From an uncultured Phascolarctobacterium sp. (GTDB lineage Bacteria > Bacillota > Negativicutes > Acidaminococcales > Acidaminococcaceae): a stretch of DNA of 64,000 nt. Below the pieces are notes generated by a model, which worked only from the letters and a program-made list of their open reading frames with translations, made no database searches and was not told the DNA's origin. Each line of letters opens with the position of its first letter. The first letter of the stretch is position 1. The DNA is taken from NCBI RefSeq assembly GCF_900770955.1, contig NZ_CAAGLX010000010.1, positions 1-64,000 on the forward strand. Direction: 5' to 3'. Below are positions 16,169-23,749 of the stretch, piece by piece. The translations under genes were made by a program, and so were the position numbers.

Positions 16169-17299
16169 TTATTTGCCAACAGGACCGATCATAGCCAGCA
16201 TGGTACCTGCAGCAACTGCAGTACCGATAACGCCTGCTACGTTAGGACCCATAGCGTGCATCAGCAGGAAGTTAGCCGGGTTAGCTTTCTGACCAACTTT
16301 TTGAGATACACGAGCAGCCATAGGAACTGCGGAAACGCCAGCGGAACCAATCAACGGGTTGGTCTTGCCACCGTCTACCATGCACATCAGCTTACCGAAG
16401 ATAACGCCGGCAGCAGTACCAGCTACGAATGCAACCAGACCCAGAACGATGATCAGCAGAGTCTTAGCGTTCAGGAAAGACTCAGCGCTCATGGTCAGAC
16501 CAGTACCGGTAGCCAGCATGATGGTTACGGTGTTCATCAGAGCGTTTTGTGCGGTGTCGGACAGACGATCCAGACAGCCAGCTTCTTTGAACAGGTTACC
16601 AAGCATCAGCATACCAATCAGAGCGGTTACGGAAGGTAACAGCAGAGAAATAACGATGGTGCACATGATCGGGAAAGCAACCTTTTCAAAGTGAGAAACC
16701 GGACGCAGCTGTTGCATAACGATCTTACGATCTGCTTCAGTGGTGAACAGTTTCATGATAGGAGGCTGAATCAGCGGAACCAGAGACATGTAGGAGTAAG
16801 CAGCAACTGCGATTGCACCTAACAGCTGAGGAGCCATTTTAGCAGCCAGGTAGATGGAAGTCGGGCCGTCAGCACCACCGATGATGCCGATAGCAGCAGC
16901 TTCTTGTACGGTGAAGCCAAGCAGCATAGCGCCCAGCAGAGCTACGAATACACCGCCCTGTGCAGCAGCGCCCAGGAGCAGGGTTTTCGGGTTAGCCAGC
17001 AGAGGACCAAAGTCGGTCATAGCGCCTACGCCCAAGAAGATCAACGGAGGGAATACTTCGTGGTGAATACCATACATGATAACGGACATAACACCAGGTT
17101 CTTCGAAACCGTTTTTAGGAATGTTAGCAAGAATACAACCGAATGCGATCGGGGACAGCAGCAAAGGCTCAAAACCTTTACCAATAGCCATATAAAGCAG
17201 AACCAGACCTACAACGATCATGATTACGTGACCGCCTGTCAGTGCAGAGAAACCAGAATCTGCCCATACGGAAGACAAAGCAACGAGAAATGCTTCCAT
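16169..17299 (-). CDS. mmdB: Na+-translocating methylmalonyl-CoA decarboxylase, beta subunit
   Basis: This is the integral membrane subunit that couples decarboxylation of carboxybiotin to Na+ export. The 376-residue protein is almost entirely hydrophobic, with the family motifs PLIFLGVGAMTDFGPLLANP, GIIGGADGPTSIYLAAK and MHAMGPNVAGVIGTAVAAG. These include the conserved Asp and Asn residues tied to Na+ and proton movement in this family. The length matches oxaloacetate and glutaconyl-CoA decarboxylase beta subunits. The methylmalonyl-CoA assignment rests on the operon. It is the last gene, and a 106-bp gap with a hairpin separates it from the biotin-carrier gene. Confidence 0.93.
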   Translation of the reverse strand: MEAFLVALSSVWADSGFSALTGGHVIMIVVGLVLLYMAIGKGFEPLLLSPIAFGCILANIPKNGFEEPGVMSVIMYGIHHEVFPPLIFLGVGAMTDFGPLLANPKTLLLGAAAQGGVFVALLGAMLLGFTVQEAAAIGIIGGADGPTSIYLAAKMAPQLLGAIAVAAYSYMSLVPLIQPPIMKLFTTEADRKIVMQQLRPVSHFEKVAFPIMCTIVISLLLPSVTALIGMLMLGNLFKEAGCLDRLSDTAQNALMNTVTIMLATGTGLTMSAESFLNAKTLLIIVLGLVAFVAGTAAGVIFGKLMCMVDGGKTNPLIGSAGVSAVPMAARVSQKVGQKANPANFLLMHAMGPNVAGVIGTAVAAGTMLAMIGPVGK

Positions 17300-17326
17300 T
17301 TAATATCCTCCCAATTTTCAATTTGT

Positions 17327-17354
17327 GGAAGGGGCTCTGCGAAAAGCCCCCTCC
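17327..17354 (-). other. Hairpin between mmdC and mmdB
   Basis: On the minus strand GGAGGGGGCT and AGCCCCTTCC pair over 10 bp around an 8-base loop. No T-run follows. It probably modulates mRNA stability or processing before the membrane-subunit gene. Confidence 0.5.
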
Positions 17355-17406
17355 AAAGATCAAGGGTATTTAAGACTTACTGATATTGCGAACTATCGAG
17401 TAAGAA

Positions 17407-17796
17407 TTAGAGAACGATCATAACGTCGCCGGTAGCAACAGTTTGACCTGCGGAAACGCGAACGTCGGAAACAGTGCCATCAGCCGGAGCCATGATTTCG
17501 TTTTGCATTTTCATAGCTTCCAGAATCAGCAGAACGTCGCCGGATTTAACAGCGTCGCCAGCTTTTACGTTAACGGACAGAACTTTGCCCGGCATAGGAG
17601 CGGAAACGGTGGTTGCACCAGCAGCAACCGGAGCAGCAGCTTTCGGAGCCGGAGCCGGAGCAGCTTTCGGAGCCGGAGCAGCAGCCGGAGCCGGAGCAGC
17701 TTTCGGAGCAGCTTTCGGAGCGGAAGCAACAACGCCTGCTTCTTCAACTTCAACTTCGTATGCGGTACCATTTACGGTGATAGTATACTTTTTCAT
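17407..17796 (-). CDS. mmdC: Biotin carrier subunit of methylmalonyl-CoA decarboxylase
   Basis: This 129-residue biotin carrier has a short N-terminal segment (MKKYTITVNGTAYEVEVEEAG) followed by a flexible alanine/proline linker of about 45 residues made of repeated PAPKAAPAPA-like units. The C-terminal biotinyl domain contains EAMKM, whose lysine is biotinylated. It shuttles the carboxyl group from the carboxyltransferase (MmdA) to the membrane subunit (MmdB). The length and linker match the gamma subunits of Veillonella-type enzymes. A strong AAGGAGG precedes the ATG. Confidence 0.95.
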   Translation of the reverse strand: MKKYTITVNGTAYEVEVEEAGVVASAPKAAPKAAPAPAAAPAPKAAPAPAPKAAAPVAAGATTVSAPMPGKVLSVNVKAGDAVKSGDVLLILEAMKMQNEIMAPADGTVSDVRVSAGQTVATGDVMIVL

Positions 17797-17851
17797 GGAT
17801 ATAATCCTCCTTAAAATCTCGTTTTTTAATTAAAATTGCAAACTATATGCA

Positions 17852-18202
17852 TTAGAAGCATTCTTTACGAACGCTAATAGCTTCAACACGACTGCTTACA
17901 GTCCATGCAGATTTAGCATCAATACGACGTACGCAAGCGATTTGGTCTGCGCTAACGCCGCAAGCTGCTACTGCTGCAGCGATAACAGCGATAATTTCGC
18001 TATCATCTTGAGCTGCTGCAACCGGAGCTGCAGCGGGAGCTGCTGCCGGTGTAGGAGCTACTGCCGGTTTAGCAACTTTTTTTTTAGTCGGATCGATAAC
18101 TTGGAGTAAGTTCATCAATATGCCCAGAGCGATCAGTACGCCGAATACGATGGTCATATTGATTAAAGCAATCAACCAAGGATTAGTAGTAACAGGACCC
18201 AT
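17852..18202 (-). CDS. mmdD: Delta subunit (OadG-like) of methylmalonyl-CoA decarboxylase
   Basis: This 116-residue subunit has one N-terminal membrane helix (NPWLIALINMTIVFGVLIAL), an Ala/Pro-rich linker and a small C-terminal domain (SEIIAVIAAAVAACGVSADQIACVRRI...W). That is the layout of OadG/MmdD assembly subunits, which link the soluble carboxyltransferase to the membrane part. It lies between mmdA and mmdC, as in Veillonella and Propionigenium. Confidence 0.88.
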   Translation of the reverse strand: MGPVTTNPWLIALINMTIVFGVLIALGILMNLLQVIDPTKKKVAKPAVAPTPAAAPAAAPVAAAQDDSEIIAVIAAAVAACGVSADQIACVRRIDAKSAWTVSSRVEAISVRKECF

Positions 18203-18262
18203 TTATTTCACCTCATCTTATCTTAAAATAGGTTGTTTAAGCACTAAGCAACTGCTTGTGAA

Positions 18263-19789
18263 TTACAAAGGAATGTTGCCGTGGCGTTTTGCCGGACGGG
18301 TTTCGCGTTTGCTTTCCAGCATTTGCAGAGCGTTGATGATGGTGGGACGAGTATTTTTCGGTTCGATAACCATGTCAACCATGCCGCGCATTGCTGCTTG
18401 GTACGGAGTAGCGAAGTTGTCGATGTACTCTTTAGTCTTAGCTTCAACATCAGGATCTTTACGGAAGATGATGTTAGCAGCACCAGCAGGACCCATAACT
18501 GCGATTTCAGCGGTCGGCCATGCGATAACTTGGTCAGCGCCCAGGTCTTGAGAGCACATTGCCAGGTAGGAACCGCCGTAAGCTTTACGGGTAACCAGAG
18601 TGATTTTAGGAACAGTTGCTTCAGAGTAAGCATACAGCATCTTAGCGCCGTGACGGATAATGCCGCCGTATTCTTGGTTGCAGCCAGGCAGGAAGCCAGG
18701 AACGTCAACCAGGTTCAGCAGAGGAATGCCGAAAGCGTCGCAGAAGCGGATGAAACGAGCGGATTTATCGGAAGCGTTGATATCCAGGCAGCCAGCCATA
18801 ACTTTCGGTTGGTTAGCAATGATACCTACGGTTTGACCATCCATACGAGCGAAGCAAGTGATGATGTTGGTTGCCCAGTATTTTTGGTTTTCATAGAATT
18901 CGCCGTTATCTACGATAGATCTGATTACATCATACATATCGTAAGCTTGGTTGGAGTTGTCCGGCAGCAGAGTGTTCAGGCTGTCGTCGGTACGCATCGG
19001 GTCATCACCAGTCTCTACGATCGGAGCGCCTTCAACGTTGTTGGAAGGCAGGAAGGAGAGCAGGTAACGGATTTGTTGCAGGCAGTCTTCATCGTTTTCA
19101 GCAGCGAAGTGAGCAACACCGGAAGTGCTGTTGTGGGTCATAGCGCCACCCAGTTGTTCTTGGGTTACATCTTCACCGGTAACGGATTTAACTACTGCAG
19201 GGCCGGTAATGAACATTTTGGAAGTGTTCTTTACCATGTAGATGAAGTCGGTCAGTGCCGGGCTGTATACAGCGCCGCCAGCGGAAGGACCCATAATTGC
19301 AGAAATCTGAGGAACTACGCCAGAAGCAATGGTGTTCTCGAAGAAGATTTTACCATAGCCAGCCAGAGCGTCGATAGCTTCTTGGATACGAGCACCGCCG
19401 GAATCGTTCAGGCCAACCAGCGGAGCACCCATTTTCAGTGCCAGGCGTTGTACTTTAACGATTTTAGCAGCATGCATTTCGCCGAGGGAGCCACCTTCAA
19501 CGGTGAAGTCCTGTGCGAATACATAAACCAGACGGCCATCGATGGTGCCGTAACCGGTGGTTACGCCTTCACCAGGCAGTTCTTTCTTTTCTTGACCGAA
19601 GTTGTAGCAACGATGACGTACAAAACGGTCGAGTTCTACGAAGGAACCTTCGTCGAGGAGAGCAGCGATTCTTTCACGAGCAGTCATTTTGCCGGATTCA
19701 TGTTGTTTTGCAACACGTTTTTCGCCACCAGCAGCCAGAATTACTTCGGCTTTTTTGAGCATTTTCTCAATTTTTTCTTGAGTAGACAA
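18263..19789 (-). CDS. mmdA: Methylmalonyl-CoA decarboxylase alpha subunit (carboxyltransferase)
   Basis: This subunit transfers the carboxyl group of (S)-methylmalonyl-CoA to biotin, giving propionyl-CoA. The 508-residue protein has the two crotonase-like halves of acyl-CoA carboxyltransferases: the N-terminal half with LVGLNDSGGARIQEAIDALAG and IMGPSAGGAVYSPALTDF, the C-terminal half with LVDVPGFLPGCNQEYGGIIRHGAK and TRKAYGGSYLAM. The oxyanion-hole glycines are present in both. The start is a TTG (19789) with GGAGG eight bases upstream. The sister family, propionyl-CoA carboxylase beta, is very similar, and the operon with a Na+-pump beta subunit decides. Confidence 0.95.
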   Translation of the reverse strand: MSTQEKIEKMLKKAEVILAAGGEKRVAKQHESGKMTARERIAALLDEGSFVELDRFVRHRCYNFGQEKKELPGEGVTTGYGTIDGRLVYVFAQDFTVEGGSLGEMHAAKIVKVQRLALKMGAPLVGLNDSGGARIQEAIDALAGYGKIFFENTIASGVVPQISAIMGPSAGGAVYSPALTDFIYMVKNTSKMFITGPAVVKSVTGEDVTQEQLGGAMTHNSTSGVAHFAAENDEDCLQQIRYLLSFLPSNNVEGAPIVETGDDPMRTDDSLNTLLPDNSNQAYDMYDVIRSIVDNGEFYENQKYWATNIITCFARMDGQTVGIIANQPKVMAGCLDINASDKSARFIRFCDAFGIPLLNLVDVPGFLPGCNQEYGGIIRHGAKMLYAYSEATVPKITLVTRKAYGGSYLAMCSQDLGADQVIAWPTAEIAVMGPAGAANIIFRKDPDVEAKTKEYIDNFATPYQAAMRGMVDMVIEPKNTRPTIINALQMLESKRETRPAKRHGNIPL

Positions 19790-19833
19790 ATCTTACACCT
19801 CCATCATTATTGGGAGAACAAATTTATACACAG

Positions 19834-19868
19834 ATGCTGAAGATATATCACTTGTATATCTTCAGCAT
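19834..19868 (-). other. Perfect 14-bp hairpin between mce and mmdA
   Basis: The arms ATGCTGAAGATATA (19834-19847) and TATATCTTCAGCAT (19855-19868) pair perfectly around a 7-base loop. There is no T-run on the transcribed strand. Likely roles are mRNA protection or partial attenuation within the propionate operon. Confidence 0.6.
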
Positions 19869-19923
19869 TATGTAGCTTAAATTATGGGACCTTAAATCGC
19901 CCTGAATCTACGCAGCTAATAAA

Positions 19924-20355
19924 TTAGTCTTTGTAGGTTGCAGCCGGTTGGCACAGCTCAAGCAGCAGGCCAGCGGATTTCGGATGAACGAAAGCAATTT
20001 TCATTTGGCCAGCACCGTTACGAGGAGCTTTGTCGATCATGCGAACGCCAGCTTCGGTCAGGTCAGCGATAGCTGCTTTGATGTCGTCAACGCGCAGAGC
20101 CATATGTTGGATGCCAGGGCCGTTTTTAGCAATGTATTTGCCGATAGGACCATCGTTGTTTTCAGTGATATCAACAAGGAGCTCAATCAGGGTTTCGCCG
20201 CAGGGAACAAATACGGTAGCAACACCTTGTTCTTTAACTTCTTCAGTGCCGGTAGCTTTCAGGCCCAGTACCTCAGTGTAAATTTTTGCAGCTTCTTCCA
20301 AGGTACCAGCGCAAGCGATACCTACATGGTCAACACAAATAGTTTTGAATGCCAT
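19924..20355 (-). CDS. mce: Methylmalonyl-CoA epimerase
   Basis: This enzyme interconverts (R)- and (S)-methylmalonyl-CoA between the mutase and the decarboxylase. The 143-residue protein has the vicinal-oxygen-chelate (glyoxalase-like) fold. Metal-ligand motifs are DHVGIA near residue 9, QHMALRV with the second histidine, and a C-terminal LLLELCQ carrying the glutamate. The length matches characterised epimerases. It lies between meaB and mmdA in the same operon. Confidence 0.93.
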   Translation of the reverse strand: MAFKTICVDHVGIACAGTLEEAAKIYTEVLGLKATGTEEVKEQGVATVFVPCGETLIELLVDITENNDGPIGKYIAKNGPGIQHMALRVDDIKAAIADLTEAGVRMIDKAPRNGAGQMKIAFVHPKSAGLLLELCQPAATYKD

Positions 20356-20390
20356 AATAAATTCCTCCTAAAATTGTTTTTTTTGGCGGT

Positions 20391-21329
20391 TTACTTTAAA
20401 ACCTTGCCAACAATATCATCAACGACAGAGTACGGCTCAATCTCACGGGATTGCATTTTAACAACCAGGTTGTCAAATTCTTCCGTTTGAATGACGTTCT
20501 TGTCGATGTAGCGATTTACATGGTCATTAAGCATAGCGGTAACCTCGTTTTTAATACGAGCTTTACGGATATCGTTTAATTTACCACTCTCAATCAAATA
20601 TGCCTTGTGAGCCTCAATAGAGTCCACAACAGCCTCTATACCTTCACCCTTGCTGGCAATGGTCCTGTTAATCGGAGGACGCCAGCCAACATGTTCGGGA
20701 TTTAATTCGAGCATCATCTCAATCTCAATGTTGAGCTTGTCTGTACCTTCACGATCAGCTTTGTTAATCGTGAACAGGTCACCGATTTCAAGTATACCTG
20801 CTTTAATAGCCTGGATATCGTCGCCCATGCCAGGAATTACTACTACCATAGTAGTATCTGCGGTCTTTACAATGTCAACCTCAGATTGTCCTACGCCTAC
20901 GGTTTCAACGATAATTACATCCATGCCGAAAGCATCCATTAATTTAACAGCGTCACCTGCTTTTTGGGACAGGCCGCCAAGACTGCCGCGTGTTGCCATA
21001 GAGCGTACAAAAATGCCCTCGTCTGCGGTCAGATCCATCATTCTGATACGGTCGCCTAAAATAGCGCCGCCAGAATACGGGCTAGTGGGGTCAATTGCTA
21101 CGATACCTACGGTCTTGCCGCGTTTACGGTATTCCTTAGCCAATTTATCAGTCAGAGTACTTTTACCAGCACCCGGAGGGCCGGTGATACCAATTACATA
21201 AGCATTACCAGTATGAGGATAAATCTCTGTCATAATTTTGACAGCATCATCGTATTCATTTTCAACAGCAGTGATTGCTTTAGATAATGCAAGACGAGAA
21301 TGATTTAATAATTTATCTACTATTTCCAT
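20391..21329 (-). CDS. meaB: Mutase-associated GTPase chaperone MeaB
   Basis: MeaB protects methylmalonyl-CoA mutase and gates cobalamin loading. The 312-residue G3E-family GTPase shows Walker A GPPGAGKST near residue 50, VAIDPTSPYSGGAILGDRIRM, the Walker B region VIIVETVGVGQSEVDI and the specificity motif NKADREG. The C-terminal helix used for dimerisation is present. It follows the mutase subunit genes, the common arrangement, after an 81-bp gap with a strong hairpin. Confidence 0.94.
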   Translation of the reverse strand: MEIVDKLLNHSRLALSKAITAVENEYDDAVKIMTEIYPHTGNAYVIGITGPPGAGKSTLTDKLAKEYRKRGKTVGIVAIDPTSPYSGGAILGDRIRMMDLTADEGIFVRSMATRGSLGGLSQKAGDAVKLMDAFGMDVIIVETVGVGQSEVDIVKTADTTMVVVIPGMGDDIQAIKAGILEIGDLFTINKADREGTDKLNIEIEMMLELNPEHVGWRPPINRTIASKGEGIEAVVDSIEAHKAYLIESGKLNDIRKARIKNEVTAMLNDHVNRYIDKNVIQTEEFDNLVVKMQSREIEPYSVVDDIVGKVLK

Positions 21330-21371
21330 AATTCACACCGCCTTGTTTTTGGATAGTGAATATTTTATAAG

Positions 21372-21396
21372 GCAAGCCGGGACAAACCCGGCTTGC
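21372..21396 (-). other. Terminator-like hairpin between mcmB and meaB
   Basis: On the minus strand GCAAGCCGGG and CCCGGCTTGC pair perfectly over 10 bp with a 5-base loop, then CTTATAAAATATT. The weak T-content suggests partial termination that would lower MeaB relative to the mutase subunits. Confidence 0.6.
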
Positions 21397-21410
21397 TTTA
21401 AGGGATAAAA

Positions 21411-21800
21411 TTATTTTACGTTAGCGTTGATGAAATCAACAATTTTGCTGGTCGGGGTGCCCGGAGTGAATACTTCAGCAATACCAGCAGCTTTCAGGCC
21501 AGGGATGTCAGCGTCAGGAATAACGCCGCCGCCGATAACCAGAACGTCGGTCAGGCCTTTTTCTTTCAGCAGTTCAACTACTTTCGGGAAAAGGGTGTTG
21601 TGAGCGCCGGACAGCAGGGACAGTGCAACAACGTTTACGTCGTCTTGCAGAGCAGCTTCAGCGATTTGTTCCGGAGTCAGACGGATACCGGTGTAGATAA
21701 CTTCAAAACCAGCGTCGCGCAGAGCACGAGCTACAACTTTAGCACCGCGGTCATGGCCATCCAGACCCGGTTTAGCAACTAAAACTTTAACGTTTGCCAT
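21411..21800 (-). CDS. mcmB: Methylmalonyl-CoA mutase, B12-binding small subunit
   Basis: This is a stand-alone cobalamin-binding domain of 129 residues that carries the adenosylcobalamin for the mutase. The base-off signature DGHDRG is near residue 15, with SLLSGAH and GGGVIPDAD completing the DxHxxG...SxL...GG set. In most bacteria this domain is fused to the catalytic chain; here it is a separate gene 36 bp after the large subunit. Confidence 0.94.
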   Translation of the reverse strand: MANVKVLVAKPGLDGHDRGAKVVARALRDAGFEVIYTGIRLTPEQIAEAALQDDVNVVALSLLSGAHNTLFPKVVELLKEKGLTDVLVIGGGVIPDADIPGLKAAGIAEVFTPGTPTSKIVDFINANVK

Positions 21801-21836
21801 TATAGTTTACCTCCGTATATTGGTTGAGTTTACAAA

Positions 21837-23486
21837 TTAGAGTGCAGTATGAGGTTGGTATTCACCGAATACTTGTCTCATAACGCCGCAGATTTCACCT
21901 TCGGTTGCATATGCACGAACTGCATCCAGGATGTAAGGCATCAGGTTTACATTTTCGTCTGCGCATGCAGCTTTCAGAGCAGCCAGAGTTTCTTCTACTT
22001 TAGCGTTGTCACGGCGAGCTTTCAGAGCAGCAATCTTTTCAGCTTGCAGCTTGCCTACAGAACCGTCTACGCGCAGCAGGTTTTTCGGAGCTTCTTCTTC
22101 TTGGGTGAATTTGTTAACGCCAACGATGATACGGTCGCCTTTTTCGATTTCCATCTGCCATTTGTAAGCAGAGTCTTGGATTTCTTTTTGGATGTAGCCT
22201 TTAGCGATAGCTTCAGGAGCGCCACCGATTTCGTCAATTTTCTTAATGTAGTCCCAAGCTTCAGCTTCGATCTTATCGGTCAGAGCTTCTACATAGTAGG
22301 AGCCGCCCAACGGATCGATGGTGTCAGCCAGACCAGATTCGTAAGCAACGATTTGTTGGGTACGCAGAGCGATGGTTACAGACTCAGTGGTCGGCAGTGC
22401 CAGAGCTTCGTCTTTGGAGTTGGTGTGCAGGGATTGAGTACCACCCATTACAGCAGCAGCAGTTTGCAGAGCAACACGAACGATGTTGTTGTTCGGTTGT
22501 TGAGCGGTCAGCATGGAGCCAGCGGTTTGGGTATGTACACGCAGCATCATGGATTTAGCTTTCTTAGCGCCAAAACGCTCTTTCATAACTTTGGACCATA
22601 CACGACGGGAAGCACGGAATTTAGCAACTTCTTCGAGTACGTTGTTATGAGCATTCCAGAAGAAGGACAGACGGCCTGCAAATGCATCAACGTCCAAACC
22701 AGCTTTGATAGCAGCTTCTACATAAGCGATACCATCAGCAATGGTGAATGCGATTTCCTGAGAAGCGGTGGAACCAGCTTCACGGATATGGTAACCGGAA
22801 ATGGAAATGGTGTTCCACAGCGGTACGTTCTTGGAGCAATATTCAAAAATGTTGGTGATCAAACGCATGGACGGTTTCGGCGGGAAAATGTAAGTGCCGC
22901 GAGCAGCATACTCTTTCAGAATATCGTTCTGAATGGTACCACGCAGTTTGTCAGCGGAAACGCCTTGTTTCTCAGCTACTGCAATGTACATAGCCAGCAG
23001 TACGGAAGCAGGAGCGTTAATGGTCATAGAAGTGGATACTTTATCCAGGGAAATTTGGTCGAACAGGATTTCCATGTCAGCCAGGGAGTCGATAGCTACG
23101 CCTACTTTACCAACTTCGCCTTCAGCCATCGGATCGGTGGAATCATAACCGATCTGGGTCGGCAGGTCGAATGCGCAGGACAGGCCGGAACCACCGTTAG
23201 CCAGCAGGTAACGATAACGTTTGTTGGATTCTTCAGCGGTGGAGAAACCAGCGTACATACGCATGGTCCAGAAACGGCCACGATACATGGTCGGTTGAAC
23301 ACCACGGGTGTAAGGATATTCACCAGGGAAGCCCAGTTTAGTCATGTAGTCAAAGTTTTCACCAAGATCTACCGGGGTGTACAGTCTGTTAGGAACCAGG
23401 TTTGCGCGTTCAGGGAATTTTGCCAGTTTAGCTTCAACTTCAGCATGATATTTCTCTAAACCAGCTTTAATGTTTTCAAATGCCAT
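21837..23486 (-). CDS. mcmA: Methylmalonyl-CoA mutase, large catalytic subunit
   Basis: This subunit rearranges succinyl-CoA to (R)-methylmalonyl-CoA. The 549-residue TIM-barrel chain has RGVQPTMYRGRFWTMRMYAGF near residue 70, GLSCAFDLPTQIGYDSTD, ISGYHIREAGSTASQE and MGGTQSLHTNSKDEALALPT. It ends before the cobalamin domain, which is the next gene. The start is ATG 23486 with AAGGAGG upstream; an in-frame extension through the leader is unlikely. A 263-bp leader with tandem hairpins separates it from scpC. Confidence 0.95.
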   Translation of the reverse strand: MAFENIKAGLEKYHAEVEAKLAKFPERANLVPNRLYTPVDLGENFDYMTKLGFPGEYPYTRGVQPTMYRGRFWTMRMYAGFSTAEESNKRYRYLLANGGSGLSCAFDLPTQIGYDSTDPMAEGEVGKVGVAIDSLADMEILFDQISLDKVSTSMTINAPASVLLAMYIAVAEKQGVSADKLRGTIQNDILKEYAARGTYIFPPKPSMRLITNIFEYCSKNVPLWNTISISGYHIREAGSTASQEIAFTIADGIAYVEAAIKAGLDVDAFAGRLSFFWNAHNNVLEEVAKFRASRRVWSKVMKERFGAKKAKSMMLRVHTQTAGSMLTAQQPNNNIVRVALQTAAAVMGGTQSLHTNSKDEALALPTTESVTIALRTQQIVAYESGLADTIDPLGGSYYVEALTDKIEAEAWDYIKKIDEIGGAPEAIAKGYIQKEIQDSAYKWQMEIEKGDRIIVGVNKFTQEEEAPKNLLRVDGSVGKLQAEKIAALKARRDNAKVEETLAALKAACADENVNLMPYILDAVRAYATEGEICGVMRQVFGEYQPHTAL

Positions 23487-23534
23487 TCTCAAATCCTCCT
23501 TAAAATATTTGTGTTTCATATTTCGGATTGGACG

Positions 23535-23690
23535 GTTCCGAAATGATGGTGAGAGTGTTCCGTCTATGACGGCTATATATGGCAAAGTCTAGGGTGAGAC
23601 TTCGTCAACTGAATTTATTGGGCAAAGCCTTGGGTGAGGCTTTGTCTATGTATACCTGCCGGTGGGAATCTCACCCACCGGCAAGCACAT
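23535..23690 (-). ncRNA. Tandem hairpin element upstream of mcmA
   Basis: On the transcribed minus strand four elements follow one another. The first is GCCGGTGGG/CCCACCGGC with loop TGAGATT (23685-23659 region). The next are CAAAGCC-TCACCCAA-GGCTTTG and GAAGTC-TCACCCTA-GACTTT. The last is an imperfect element, GACGG...CTCACCATC...CCGTC. The last three share CACC in the loop, and the first loop region contains GGGTGAGA, complementary to TCTCACCC of the third. This looks like a structured leader or processing element; no known family is recognised. Confidence 0.5.
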
Positions 23691-23749
23691 TACATAGTTT
23701 AACCTATTTTGCAAAACTTAACAAGGGGTTTCGCAAAGTTTTTTTAAAA

